The notes beneath the pieces were generated by a model. It did not search any database. It worked only from the letters and a program-made list of their open reading frames with translations, and was not told the origin of the DNA. Source: Actinopolyspora mzabensis (GTDB taxonomy: Bacteria > Actinomycetota > Actinomycetes > Mycobacteriales > Pseudonocardiaceae). Taken from it: a DNA stretch of 64,000 bases. The stretch is from assembly GCF_900101095.1 (NCBI RefSeq), contig NZ_FNFM01000006.1, forward strand, positions 311,767 through 375,766, in the 5' to 3' direction. Both the position numbers and the translations under genes were made by a program. Below, one piece after another: positions 8,645-17,327 of this stretch (the first letter of the stretch is position 1; each line of letters begins with the position of its first letter).

Positions 8645-9149
8645 CTTGACTCCCACCCTTTTCGCGTGAGTTTCGCCGACCCCGCGTGGACCCCGTCGGT
8701 ACGGCACGGGTCCCCGAAGTCCGGCTTCGGTTGTCGTAGCCCGCGGCCGGATTCCTCGTCGCCGGCTCCGTTGCCGGTTACCCGAACCGAGCGCCCGTCA
8801 TTCCCTCCCGGACACGTGTCCGTTCGCCGACCGTGCGGAACCGGTGTTTCGGGAGTTCGTTGCTCGCCATCGCTGTGTGCCGTGAAGAGTCCTAACACGA
8901 ATGGCCTAACGGTGCCATGCGACTCGGGCTTCGCGACCCCGTTGCCGCTGACTCGGCAGCGGTGACTCCCGCGCCGCTCGGTCCCGTCCCCGGCTGGGCG
9001 GCGACCGCTTGTCCACAACAGACCCGTTTTTCCCCAGGGAGCGAGGTTCGGGATTGGCGCCGGGGCCGTATCGGAGCAGCGTGATCGGTGCGGACGACGA
9101 CGCGGTGCGGGTAGTTCCCCGGCCGCCGAACCGAACTGAGGTGGGAACG
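8645..9149. other. Region upstream of tadA
   Basis: About 500 bp with no gene supported. It should hold outward promoters for tadA and the small minus-strand gene, but no consensus promoter is clear. A hairpin CCGCTG-ACTCGG-CAGCGG lies at 8945-8962. Confidence 0.4.
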
Positions 9150-10379
9150 ATGCCGCTGTCCACCGAGCGAGGCTCCACCACGGACTCGCCCACACCCTGC
9201 TCCGAGCTTGTGGACGAGGATCTCGTGAACCGGGTACGGGCACGTCTGGTCTCCGAGGGTGGCGACCTCACCGCACACGCCATAGCCGTTGCCGTACGTG
9301 AGGAGGCCGGGGCTCCGCTCGGTGACGGCGAGGTTCTCCGCACGATCCGCAGGCTCCACCGCGACTTCCTGGGGACCGGACCGCTGGAGTCGTTACTGCG
9401 ACGTTCCGACGTCACCGATGTGCTGGTGAGTGGTCCCGAGGAGGTGTGGATGGACCGCGGTTCCGGCCTGGAACGTGCCGGGGTGAGCTTCGCGAGCGAG
9501 GAGGAGGTGCGCAGGCTCGCCCAGCGTCTGGCCCTGGCCGCGGGCCGCAGACTGGACGATGCCCAGCCCTGGGTGGACGGGTGGTTGCCCGAGAGCGTGG
9601 CGGGCACCACGGTGCGGTTGCACGCGGTGCTCGCTCCCGTGGCCGCGGACGGGACGTGCGTTTCGCTGCGAATTCTGCGACCCGAGGTGCACGATCTTGC
9701 GAGTCTGTGGCGACTCTCGACGTTCGACTCCGAGACCTGGTCGTTGCTTCGCTCGATAGTGGCCGCCCGCCCGGCCTTTCTGGTCACCGGAAGTACCGGC
9801 TCCGGGAAGACGACACTGCTCGGCGCGCTGCTGGGGGAGGTGCCCGCCACCGAGCGCATCGTGTGCGTGGAGGAGGCACGGGAACTCAACCCGGTGCACC
9901 CTCACGTGGTCCGGCTGGTGGCCCGGCCGCCGAACATCGAGGGCAGCGGACAGATACGGATGAACGAACTGGTGCGGCAGGCGTTGCGCATGCGACCGGA
10001 CCGAATCGTGGTGGGAGAAGCGCGCGGTGCCGAGATCCGGGAGCTGCTCGACTGTCTCAACACCGGTCACGAGGGCGGCGCCGGCACGGTACACGCCAAC
10101 TCGCCCGCGGAGGTCCCGGCACGACTGGAGGCGCTGGGGGCGCACGGCGGTATGGGTCGTCGAGCGCTGCACAGCCAGCTTCTCGCAGCGATCCGGGTGG
10201 TGCTGCACATGCGTCGTACCGCCCACCGTGGCAGACACCTCGCGGGGATAGGCGTGCTGCATCGGGCCGGTTCGGAGACCCGGGTGCGGCCGGCCTGGGA
10301 AATCGAGTCCGGTTGGGGACCGGCACGTGGACAACTGCTGGACCTGCTCGCGGCGGGAGCGGAGCGGGCCGAATGTTGA
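9150..10379 (+). CDS. tadA: TadA/CpaF-type pilus secretion ATPase (Rv3659c homologue)
   Basis: Cytoplasmic motor ATPase that powers assembly of Flp-type pili. Walker A is GSTGSGKTT near residue 214, followed by the acidic VCVEEARELN segment and the MRPDRIVVGEARG box; HANSPAEVPARLEAL completes the secretion-ATPase core. At 409 residues it is a normal-sized actinobacterial TadA. ATG 9150 has GAGGTGGG six bases ahead; an upstream TTG at 9009 lacks a ribosome site. Its stop lies inside the tadB start region, so the two are translationally coupled. Confidence 0.92.
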   Translation: MPLSTERGSTTDSPTPCSELVDEDLVNRVRARLVSEGGDLTAHAIAVAVREEAGAPLGDGEVLRTIRRLHRDFLGTGPLESLLRRSDVTDVLVSGPEEVWMDRGSGLERAGVSFASEEEVRRLAQRLALAAGRRLDDAQPWVDGWLPESVAGTTVRLHAVLAPVAADGTCVSLRILRPEVHDLASLWRLSTFDSETWSLLRSIVAARPAFLVTGSTGSGKTTLLGALLGEVPATERIVCVEEARELNPVHPHVVRLVARPPNIEGSGQIRMNELVRQALRMRPDRIVVGEARGAEIRELLDCLNTGHEGGAGTVHANSPAEVPARLEALGAHGGMGRRALHSQLLAAIRVVLHMRRTAHRGRHLAGIGVLHRAGSETRVRPAWEIESGWGPARGQLLDLLAAGAERAEC

Positions 10380-11260
10380 CCTCGCCACCTGTCCAGGGGA
10401 CACCGGCGGTCCCGATGTCCGTGGTGCTCGCTTCGGCGGCGTTGCTGCTCGGTTGGCCCGACCGAGCGGCCGTGAACAGGCTGGCGCTGCTGCGTGGTCC
10501 GGTGGGTTCCGCTTCGCGCTCGTGGCCGCGGCCGATCCTGCCCGTTCTCGGTCTCGGCGGCGTGGTGCTGCTCGTGTCCGCAGTGGACCTCACGGTGATC
10601 CTCGTCCTCGTGCTGCTGGCCGCGCTCGCCGAGCGACACCGCAGGTGGCGGGCGCGCTCCGCACACCGGCTGCGGGTGTTGGAAGCGCTGGTAGCGGGAC
10701 TGCGGGTGCTGGTGAGTGAACTGGAGGTGGGAACGCATCCCTACGCCGCCGCCGAGAGTGCCGCCGCCGAGAGTGCCGCCGCCGAGAGTGGTGCCGCCGA
10801 GAGTGGTGCCGCCGACAGCACGACCGAGGTGAGCGGGTTTTTCACCGACCTCGCGAACTCGGTGCGCCTGGGAGGACTCCCCGACCGGGAGTTCGGCAGC
10901 GGACCGCTCTCCGCCGAGCTGCATCGGGATACCGCCCGGATAGCGCGTCGCTGGCGGCTCGCCGAGCGATACGGCGTTCCGCTGGCGCGCTTGCTCGAAA
11001 CCGCTCAGACGGATCTGGAGCATCGGCTCCGGGCAGAGCGGGACGTCGAAGCCAAGCTGGCCGGGGCACGGGCCACCGCCGCCGTGCTGCTCGCCCTGCC
11101 CGCGCTCGGACTCGCGCTCGGGCAGGCGAGCGGAGCCGGGGCCCTGGCCGTACTCACGACCACCCCGCTCGGACACGTCCTGCTGCTGTCGGGAACCGGT
11201 TTGCTGTGTGGCGGCGTGCTGTGGGTGCAGCGACTGACCGACAGGGGAGCACGGCAGTGA
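10373..11260 (+). CDS. tadB: TadB-like inner-membrane platform protein (Rv3658c homologue)
   Basis: Type II secretion F-family membrane protein that, with TadC, forms the platform driven by TadA. Two helices near the N-terminus (VVLASAALLLGW and VLGLGGVVLLVSAVDLTVILV), a cytoplasmic domain, then two C-terminal helices (ATAAVLLALPALGLALG and VLLLSGTGLLCGGVLWV). ATG 10373 overlaps tadA by seven bases. A five-copy repeat inserts an Ala/Glu/Ser stretch in the cytoplasmic domain, unusual for the family. 295 residues. Confidence 0.85.
   Translation: MLTSPPVQGTPAVPMSVVLASAALLLGWPDRAAVNRLALLRGPVGSASRSWPRPILPVLGLGGVVLLVSAVDLTVILVLVLLAALAERHRRWRARSAHRLRVLEALVAGLRVLVSELEVGTHPYAAAESAAAESAAAESGAAESGAADSTTEVSGFFTDLANSVRLGGLPDREFGSGPLSAELHRDTARIARRWRLAERYGVPLARLLETAQTDLEHRLRAERDVEAKLAGARATAAVLLALPALGLALGQASGAGALAVLTTTPLGHVLLLSGTGLLCGGVLWVQRLTDRGARQ
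10745..10819. repeat. 15-bp tandem repeat in tadB
   Basis: Five consecutive 15-bp units encode AAAES, AAAES, AAAES, GAAES, GAADS. The first three are identical (GCCGCCGCCGAGAGT); copy-number change would keep the frame. Confidence 0.9.
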
Positions 11261-12123
11261 CCCCGGCCCTGTCGATGACCCCGGCCCTGTCGATGACCCC
11301 GGCCCTGGCGATGATCCCGCCCCTGGCGATGCTCGACCCACCGGTACTACCGCTGGTGAGCGTGGCGCTGCTGCTGCTGGGCAACGGATCCACCGCTCGG
11401 AGGCTGCGTGGCGTGCTGCCCCCGCACCGGACGACCGGTTCGCGGAACGCGTCCCACGCGCCGGGTGCCGGACGCGGGAAGGTCGGCCGTGTGCAGCCTC
11501 GCTCGGCGTCGCGGCAGGTGCTCCCGATCGGACTCGGCTCGGCGGTCGGGACCGGCGTGCTCCTCGTACTGCTGGGTTCGCACGGCCCTGCCGTGGCCGT
11601 GCCCGTTGCGCTCGGCGCGGGTGCGGCGGCGGTCCGGGGGTGCCGCCTCGCGCTCGGTCGTGGACGCAAGCCGAACCCCACTCCGCCGACTCGGGTGGCA
11701 GCGGGTTGTGAACTGTGGGCCGCGGGACTGCGGTCCGGGTTGCCGCCGACGGCCCTGTTGCACGAGATGGCAACCGAGTTCGAGACCCCCGCGGCCGACG
11801 GACTCCGCGAGGTCTCCCGAGTGCTCGCGCTCGGGGCCGATCCGGATGCCGCCTGGGAATCCGCCGTGGCGCAACCGGATACCGCCGAACTCGCCAGGGC
11901 GGCCCGTCGCAGCGCGGGCAGCGGCAGCGGCCTCGCGCGAGTCGCCGAGCAGCTCGCCGCCCGACAGCGAGCAGCAGCACGGGAAAAGGCGCTGGCCGAT
12001 GCGGAGCGAGCGGCTGTCCGGGTGACGGCACCGCTGGGGCTGTGCTTTCTGCCGTCGTTCTTCTGCCTCGGCGTGCTGCCGATCGTGCTGGGGATGGTGC
12101 AACGGCTCCAGGGCCACTGGTGA
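11257..12123 (+). CDS. tadC: TadC-like inner-membrane platform protein (Rv3657c homologue)
   Basis: Second F-domain platform protein of the Tad system, 288 residues. Helices: LPLVSVALLLLG, a central pair around LGSAVGTGVLLVLLGSHGPAVAVPVAL, and a C-terminal one in LGLCFLPSFFCLGVLPIVLGMV. GTG 11257 overlaps the tadB stop (GTGA) and has GGGGAG eight bases upstream. The first 25 residues are four six-residue repeats, each ending in methionine, so initiation at an internal ATG (11275, 11293, 11311 or 11329) is possible. Confidence 0.85.
   Translation: MTPALSMTPALSMTPALAMIPPLAMLDPPVLPLVSVALLLLGNGSTARRLRGVLPPHRTTGSRNASHAPGAGRGKVGRVQPRSASRQVLPIGLGSAVGTGVLLVLLGSHGPAVAVPVALGAGAAAVRGCRLALGRGRKPNPTPPTRVAAGCELWAAGLRSGLPPTALLHEMATEFETPAADGLREVSRVLALGADPDAAWESAVAQPDTAELARAARRSAGSGSGLARVAEQLAARQRAAAREKALADAERAAVRVTAPLGLCFLPSFFCLGVLPIVLGMVQRLQGHW
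11260..11331. repeat. 18-bp tandem repeat at the tadC start
   Basis: Four 18-bp units: ACCCCGGCCCTGTCGATG twice exactly, then two variants, encoding TPALSM, TPALSM, TPALAM, IPPLAM. Each unit adds an in-frame ATG. Confidence 0.9.
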
Positions 12124-12290
12124 GCGGGCCCCCGCTCGAAGGCGGGACGAGCTCGGAGTTCCGGGCGTGAACCCGCTCGAACGCAACGCTCGGTCCATGC
12201 GGATCGAGCACGCGGAGGAATCGAACCCCGGTTACCCGAAAACCTCCGCTTACCGGAAAACACCGATGTTCGACGAAACGGAGGGAGAAC

Positions 12291-12539
12291 ATGACATCGA
12301 TTCGACGAGCGTGCCGGCATCCCCGCGCGGTGCCGTTCCGGAGGATCCGGGCCGGATTCCCCCGGCGTCTCCGAGGCGTGCTGCGCGGGGAGTCCGGCAT
12401 GAGCACGGCTGAGTACGCGATCGGCACGCTGACCGCGGCGGCTTTCGCCTCGGTGCTGTACATGCTGGTGACCAGTGACTTCGTCACCGAAGCGCTGACC
12501 TCGCTGCTGCGGCAGGCGCTGTCGGGGCACTCGCGTTGA
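12291..12539 (+). CDS. Flp-like pilin (DUF4244, Rv3656c homologue)
   Basis: The likely major pilin. An 82-residue prepilin with a basic leader of about 36 residues, then GESG followed by MSTAEYAIGTLTAAAF: cleavage after the glycine leaves Glu at mature position 5, the hallmark of type IV/Flp pilins, followed by the hydrophobic assembly helix. ATG 12291 has GGAGGGAG just upstream. A prepilin peptidase is not encoded in the window. Its stop overlaps the next start. Confidence 0.88.
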   Translation: MTSIRRACRHPRAVPFRRIRAGFPRRLRGVLRGESGMSTAEYAIGTLTAAAFASVLYMLVTSDFVTEALTSLLRQALSGHSR

Positions 12540-12991
12540 CCGGCGCTGGTTCGGGCGGTGCGGTGCGCGTCGAACGCGACGCCGAACCCGCTTCCGCCCC
12601 CGACGCCGGAAGCGTGACCGTGGAAGCCGCACTGGGAATCTGCTCGGTGGTGGCCGTTTTCCTGCTGGTGCTGGGGGCGATCACGGCCGTTTTCCTCCAG
12701 CTCCGCTGTACCGATGCCGCTGTCGAGGCTGCCAGGCTGCGTGCCCGTGGGGACGTCGTCCGTGCGGAACGAGCCGTGGAACGCGTCGCCCCGGACAGCG
12801 CGCGGCACCACACCACCGTCGCGAACGGATACGTGACGGTCACCGTCGATGTTCGGCCGCTCGGAAATGTCCTTCCGATCCGGCTGCGCGCTCGTGCGCA
12901 CGCGGCGCTCGAACCCGGCGTGGCAGGCTCGGGCACTCCGGAAGGCGGGCGGCACGAGGCCCCGAGCGGCGTTCCGGAGGCTCCGGGATGA
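12536..12991 (+). CDS. TadE-like minor pilin (Rv3655c homologue)
   Basis: 151 residues. GSVTVEAALGICSVVAVFLLVLG at about residues 25-47 is the TadE membrane segment with the pilin-like Glu; the remainder (AVFLQLRCTDAAVEAARLRARG) matches the TadE pattern. Probable minor pilus component exposed outside. TTG 12536 overlaps the pilin stop (TTGA); a GTG at 12560 is a fallback start. Coupled to the following gene. Confidence 0.8.
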   Translation: MTGAGSGGAVRVERDAEPASAPDAGSVTVEAALGICSVVAVFLLVLGAITAVFLQLRCTDAAVEAARLRARGDVVRAERAVERVAPDSARHHTTVANGYVTVTVDVRPLGNVLPIRLRARAHAALEPGVAGSGTPEGGRHEAPSGVPEAPG

Positions 12992-13377
12992 GTTCGGTGG
13001 GACGCGTTCGCTCCGGTGGTGACTCGGGTGACGAGGGCAGCGCCACGGTTCCGGCCGCGGTGCTGACCTTGGCGGTACTCGCGGCGTGCTGGCTCGGGGT
13101 TCAGTTCGGTGCGGCGCTCGTTGCCGGTCATCGGGTTAGTGGCGCGGCCGATCTGGCGGCCCTGGCAGCGGCCGCACACAGTCACCAGGGGCGCTACGCC
13201 GCCTGTTCCCGCGCGGAGGAGGTGGCACGGCGGATGAACGTCGTGCTGCACGAGTGCCTGCTGCACGGCAGGCGGGCACGGGTCCGCACCGAACTGGAGA
13301 TCCCCGCGGCACCACCGGGAATCGGGCATGTGAGCGGGCGGGCGATGGCCGGACCGGTCGACGATCGGCGGGACTGA
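12988..13377 (+). CDS. TadE/TadG-like protein of the helicase/secretion neighbourhood (Rv3654c homologue)
   Basis: 129 residues starting at an ATGA overlap with the preceding gene. GSATVPAAVLTLAVLAACWLG is a single helix near the N-terminus, followed by HRVSGAADLAALAAAA, the pattern of TadG-type proteins, then a Cys-containing stretch (RYAACSRAEEVARRMN). Exported or membrane-anchored pilus accessory protein; last gene of the tad operon. Confidence 0.8.
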   Translation: MSSVGRVRSGGDSGDEGSATVPAAVLTLAVLAACWLGVQFGAALVAGHRVSGAADLAALAAAAHSHQGRYAACSRAEEVARRMNVVLHECLLHGRRARVRTELEIPAAPPGIGHVSGRAMAGPVDDRRD

Positions 13378-13753
13378 TCGAAGCCTCCCGTTCACCGCCG
13401 CGGTGCCGGCTGCAGCGGCGGGCTCCGGTGCGAACCAGCGGTTCGGCGAGCACGGCGTCGAACCGGACGGAGAACCGGCCGTGCCGAACGCGGCGTCCAC
13501 GGGGGAATTCGAACGCGTCCTCGGGAGTGCGGTTCGTCCGCTTGGCGCGGAAACCGTCCACTTCGTGGAGACCGCTCGTCACGCGACGAGTGGTAGCGAC
13601 GGGACCGCTCGTTACCGCTTCGAGTTCGGCCGCTCTGTTATCCGGATCACGCTCGTCGCCTTTCGGTGACCGGTCGTCGACGCGGGGGTGTACGAAACGC
13701 CTTCGCTTGCCGTTATTTGGGGATACCAGCGCGGAACAAGGAGGCGTGACGAA
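13378..13753. other. Gap between tad operon and prim-pol-like gene
   Basis: 376 bp without a supported gene or clear promoter. Confidence 0.45.
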
Positions 13754-14377
13754 ATGGATTTGGCGACGGAAGGTTGGCGCAATGCCTTCCGGATCGAGCT
13801 GCGGGTGCAGGTCCTCGAACTGGCTTCGCACGGCTGGCCGGTGTTTCCGGGGAGCTACCCCTCGGCCGATGGATGGGTCGGTGGCGAGAATTCGCCCGAC
13901 GAGACCGGGCCCGGGCCGCTTCCGGTGCACCGCGACTGGCGGGGCCTGCTCCGCGCCGACGCCGACGACGTCGCCGGTTGGTGGACGGCGCAGCCCTACA
14001 GCGTGCTGCTGGCCACGGGGGACGGGATCGAGGCGATCGAGGTGGACGCGGACCTCGGACGTCGGGCCGCGATCGCGCTGCGCGCCCTGGCAACCCCCAC
14101 ACCGATCGCCGCCACTCCGCACGGCCGGTGGTACTTCTTCACCGAGGCCGGTCAGCGGTTGTCCGAGGAGCTGGCAGCGGCGGACGGCGTGCGACTGCAC
14201 GCGGCGGGTAGTTGGCTGCCGTTGCCGCCCTCGACCTTCCCGAACGGGGTACTGCACTGGCGGGTCAAGCCGCAGCTCTGCGGCTGGCGGCTTCCCGAAC
14301 CGGCCCACGTCCAGGACGCGCTGCTCACCGGGCTGCACCGGCTCCACGGCGATCGGGTGCTCACCGCCACGGGCTGA
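13754..14377 (+). CDS. Prim-pol-like domain protein (bifunctional DNA primase/polymerase N-terminal family)
   Basis: 207 residues. The pattern LELASHGWPVFPGSYP, then GWWTAQPYSVLLATGDGIEAIEVDA and TPTPIAATPHGRWYFFTEAG follows the PF09250 domain: a start resembling 'G.pVfPl', the DxD-like strand and a YFF strand. Only Glu-Val-Asp is seen where prim-pol enzymes keep two metal-binding acids, and there is no helicase or primase C-terminal domain, so activity is doubtful. ATG 13754 has a perfect AAGGAGG ten bases ahead. Convergent with the helicase gene. Confidence 0.65.
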   Translation: MDLATEGWRNAFRIELRVQVLELASHGWPVFPGSYPSADGWVGGENSPDETGPGPLPVHRDWRGLLRADADDVAGWWTAQPYSVLLATGDGIEAIEVDADLGRRAAIALRALATPTPIAATPHGRWYFFTEAGQRLSEELAAADGVRLHAAGSWLPLPPSTFPNGVLHWRVKPQLCGWRLPEPAHVQDALLTGLHRLHGDRVLTATG

Positions 14378-14410
14378 CCGAACCACGGACTGCGGGGCCG
14401 GCACCGAGTG

Positions 14411-14430
14411 CCGGGGCTTCGTCGCCCCGG
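14411..14430. terminator. Hairpin between convergent genes
   Basis: CCGGGGC-TTCGTC-GCCCCGG, a perfect 7-bp stem without a T-tract, midway between the stops at 14377 and 14512. Confidence 0.4.
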
Positions 14431-14511
14431 TTCGCCGGGGTGCGGTGGCGGAGACTTCCCGCCCCGATCCCGGCCCCGCGGTTCCATAACAGAATCCGGC
14501 GGTGCTGGAGG

Positions 14512-16875
14512 TCAGGCCGGTGCGACATCGGTCCGCTCGGCCAGCAGCACGTCCAGTACCGCCACCGCCCCCGCCTTGTCCAGCGGTTCGTTGCCGTTGC
14601 CGCACTTCGGCGACTGAACGCAGGACGGGCAGCCGGCCGAGCAGTCGCAGGCCACGATCGCCTCCCGCGTGGCGGCCAACCACGGGAACAGCGCGGCGAA
14701 ACCGCGATCGGCGAACCCGGCACCCCCCGGGTGTCCGTCGTGGACGAACACCGTCGGCTCCCCGGTGTTCGGATGCAGCGCGGTGGACACTCCGCCGATG
14801 TCCCATCGGTCACAGGTCGCGAACAGCGGTAGCAGGCCGATCGCCGCGTGCTCGGCAGCATGCAGCGCGCCGGGGATGCGCGCCGGATCCAGCCCGGCGC
14901 CCCCCGGTGCGCTGCTCACCAGCAGTTCCTCGTCGAGGCTGTACCACACCGCCCGCGTGCTCAGGGTTCGTTCGGGTAGGTCGAGCGGCAGCTGATCCAG
15001 TACTTCTCCGCTGGGCATCCTGCGCAGATACCCCGTCACCCTGGAGGTGACCTCCACCTCGCCGAGATTGATCGACAATCCGTGCGACGTTCGCCGCTGC
15101 CGCTGAGTGCGCAGCACCGCGATGTCGGTTTCCTCGCGTGGTGAGGTGTTCCACTCCGGATCCTCGGCGTGGACCAGTGCGATCCCCTCATCGAGGTCCA
15201 GCTCGTCCACCACGAACGATTCGCCCTGGTGCAGGTAGACGGCTCCCGGGTGGACGAGACCGTGGGCCGATTCCGGATCCACCGTTCCCAGCAGTCTGCC
15301 GGAGTCACTCTCCACCACGGCCGTCTGCTGCCCACCCGAGCCGCGCAGTTCCACCGAGCGGTGCGGTGGTTGCCGTGCCGTCCAGTACCACCCGTTCCGG
15401 CGAGCGCGGAGCTCGCCGGCCTCGGTGAGCCGAGCCACGCTCTCACGTGCCGTTTCGCCGCCGAACTCCTCCAGCGCCCGTTCGTCCAGTGGTAGTTCGG
15501 CCGCGGCGCAGGCGAGGTGCGGCCGCAGCAGGTGGGGATTGCCCGGATCCAGCACCGTGGCTTCCACCGGACGGTCGAAAACGGCCCCCGGATTGTGGGC
15601 GAGGTAGGTGTCCAGCGGGTCGTCCCTGGCCACGAAAACGACCAGCGCCCCGTCGCCCTCGCGCCCAGCGCGGCCCGCCTGCTGCCACAGCGAGGCCAGT
15701 GTCCCCGGGTAGCCCGCGATGACCACCGCGTCCAACCCGGAGATGTCCACCCCGAGTTCCAGTGCGCTGGTGGTCGCCAGGGCACGTAACTCACCCGAAT
15801 GAAGCGCGCGCTCCAGTTCCCTGCGTTGTTCCGGCAGGTAGCCGCCACGGTAGGCGGCGACTCGGTTCACCAGCTCCGGCGCCACCTCCCGCAGCGAGCG
15901 CTGCGCCCCCAGCGCCGCGAGCTCGGCCCCGGTGCGGGAGCGTACGAACGCCAGGCAACGCGCCGACTCGATCACCAGATCACTCATGATCCGCGAGGTC
16001 TCCGCCCCGGCGGAGCGTCGAACCGGTGCCCCGTTCTCACCGGTGACCTCCTCCAGCAGCGGTGGTTCCCACAGCGCCATGGTGCGCCCGCCGCGCGGGG
16101 AACCGTCCTCGGTGACCGCGTGACAGGTCCGACCGGTCAGGGTGCCACCCAGTTCGGCCGGTGCTGCGACGGTGGCCGAGGCGAGCACGAAGACGGGGGC
16201 GGCCCCGTAGTGTTCCGCGACACGGCGCAGCCTGCGCAGCAGCAACGCGATGTGCGAGCCGAAAACACCCCGGTAGGTGTGGCACTCGTCGACCACGATG
16301 TAGCTCAGGTTCCGGAAGAACCGGGCCCAGCGCGAGTGCCGCGGCAGTACCCCGTGGTGCAACATGTCCGGGTTGCTGAACACCCATCTGGCGTGTGCCC
16401 GTACCCAGTCCCGCTCCGTTCCGGGGGTGTCACCGTCGTAGGTGGCCGGTCGTATCCCGGGCAGGTCGAGTCCCGCGACCGAACGCAACTGGTCGGTTCC
16501 GAGTGCCTTGGTGGGCGAGACGTACAGCGCGGTGGCGCGGCTGTCGAGGTCCAACCGGGTCAGCACCGGAAGCTGGTAGGCCAGCGACTTGCCGGAGGCC
16601 GTGCCCGTGGCGACCACGACGTTCTCCCCGCTGTGCGCGAGTTCCGCCGCTTGTAGTTGATGGATCCAGGGACGCTCCGTCCCGCGGGCGCGCAGCGCGG
16701 CCACCAGCCGCTCCGGTGCCCAGTCCGGCCACTCGCCGTACCGGGCGGGGCGTTCGGCGAGATGTTCGACGTGGCGCACCGGGGACTGCTCGGGTGGGGT
16801 GCCCGCCAGCACCCGGTCGAGCAGCCGGTTCCCGCCGGTCGCTCCGTACGCACGGTCGCGTCCCGTTGAACTCAC
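14512..16875 (-). CDS. DEAD/DEAH-box helicase, MrfA/SftH family (Rv3649 homologue)
   Basis: 787-residue superfamily 2 helicase. Motif I is GTASGKS near residue 92, motif II DECH, motif III SAT (VLASATVAA), motif VI QQAGRAGREGDG. The C-terminal region carries a four-cysteine cluster (CDCSAGCPSC with a further Cys in SPKC), matching the zinc site of the MrfA/DUF1998 group that repairs mitomycin-type DNA damage in Bacillus. The gene beside the tad operon is a conserved actinobacterial pairing. GTG 16875 is preceded by GAGG eight bases away; a TTG six codons earlier is less likely. Confidence 0.88.
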   Translation of the reverse strand: MSSTGRDRAYGATGGNRLLDRVLAGTPPEQSPVRHVEHLAERPARYGEWPDWAPERLVAALRARGTERPWIHQLQAAELAHSGENVVVATGTASGKSLAYQLPVLTRLDLDSRATALYVSPTKALGTDQLRSVAGLDLPGIRPATYDGDTPGTERDWVRAHARWVFSNPDMLHHGVLPRHSRWARFFRNLSYIVVDECHTYRGVFGSHIALLLRRLRRVAEHYGAAPVFVLASATVAAPAELGGTLTGRTCHAVTEDGSPRGGRTMALWEPPLLEEVTGENGAPVRRSAGAETSRIMSDLVIESARCLAFVRSRTGAELAALGAQRSLREVAPELVNRVAAYRGGYLPEQRRELERALHSGELRALATTSALELGVDISGLDAVVIAGYPGTLASLWQQAGRAGREGDGALVVFVARDDPLDTYLAHNPGAVFDRPVEATVLDPGNPHLLRPHLACAAAELPLDERALEEFGGETARESVARLTEAGELRARRNGWYWTARQPPHRSVELRGSGGQQTAVVESDSGRLLGTVDPESAHGLVHPGAVYLHQGESFVVDELDLDEGIALVHAEDPEWNTSPREETDIAVLRTQRQRRTSHGLSINLGEVEVTSRVTGYLRRMPSGEVLDQLPLDLPERTLSTRAVWYSLDEELLVSSAPGGAGLDPARIPGALHAAEHAAIGLLPLFATCDRWDIGGVSTALHPNTGEPTVFVHDGHPGGAGFADRGFAALFPWLAATREAIVACDCSAGCPSCVQSPKCGNGNEPLDKAGAVAVLDVLLAERTDVAPA

Positions 16876-17327
16876 GCTCCGAGCCTCGCACAACCGGCCG
16901 TCGGTGGTGCGCGCAGTGCGAGTTCCCCGGGTTGGTGCTCGGGGCGGCTCCGCCGGGCTACTCCTCGGGCGAGTCCCCGGTCAGCTCGCGGGCCGGCTCG
17001 CGTCCCGAGATCCGGAAGGCCACGCCGAGCGATCCCCCGTGCGGCCCACGCTGTGCACGGCTCCCGTGCCGATCTCCATCGCTTCAGTCGCCGCACCGTC
17101 CCCCTGAACGGGTGATCGTCCGGATGCCTTGATCGATCCATGGTGGAAGAATGCGCACTCCGGAACGAGCGGAAGATCACAAAGTGAATCGAAGCACTTT
17201 GCATGGAAAGGGTCGCGGATGCCGCGTACGGGGCGGGGCAGCACCGCTCGCCTCGGTGGGACACCGGTGTCCGAAGCCGGATCCGAAGCTCTCCGGCACG
17301 TGACCCGAGCACAACCGAGGAGGACGA
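16876..17327. other. Divergent region between helicase and hppA
   Basis: 452 bp without a supported gene. An inverted repeat CAAAGTG-(8 nt)-CACTTTG lies at 17180-17201, about 125 bp before the hppA start. Confidence 0.45.

Noticed and set aside
10067..12955. Long minus-strand open frame across the tad genes
   Set aside because: Composition is that of an antisense shadow; tad genes have ribosome sites, overlaps and motifs.
16960..17110. Possible short minus-strand gene reading GGSLGVAFRISGREPARELT
   Set aside because: No start codon in that frame before an upstream stop.
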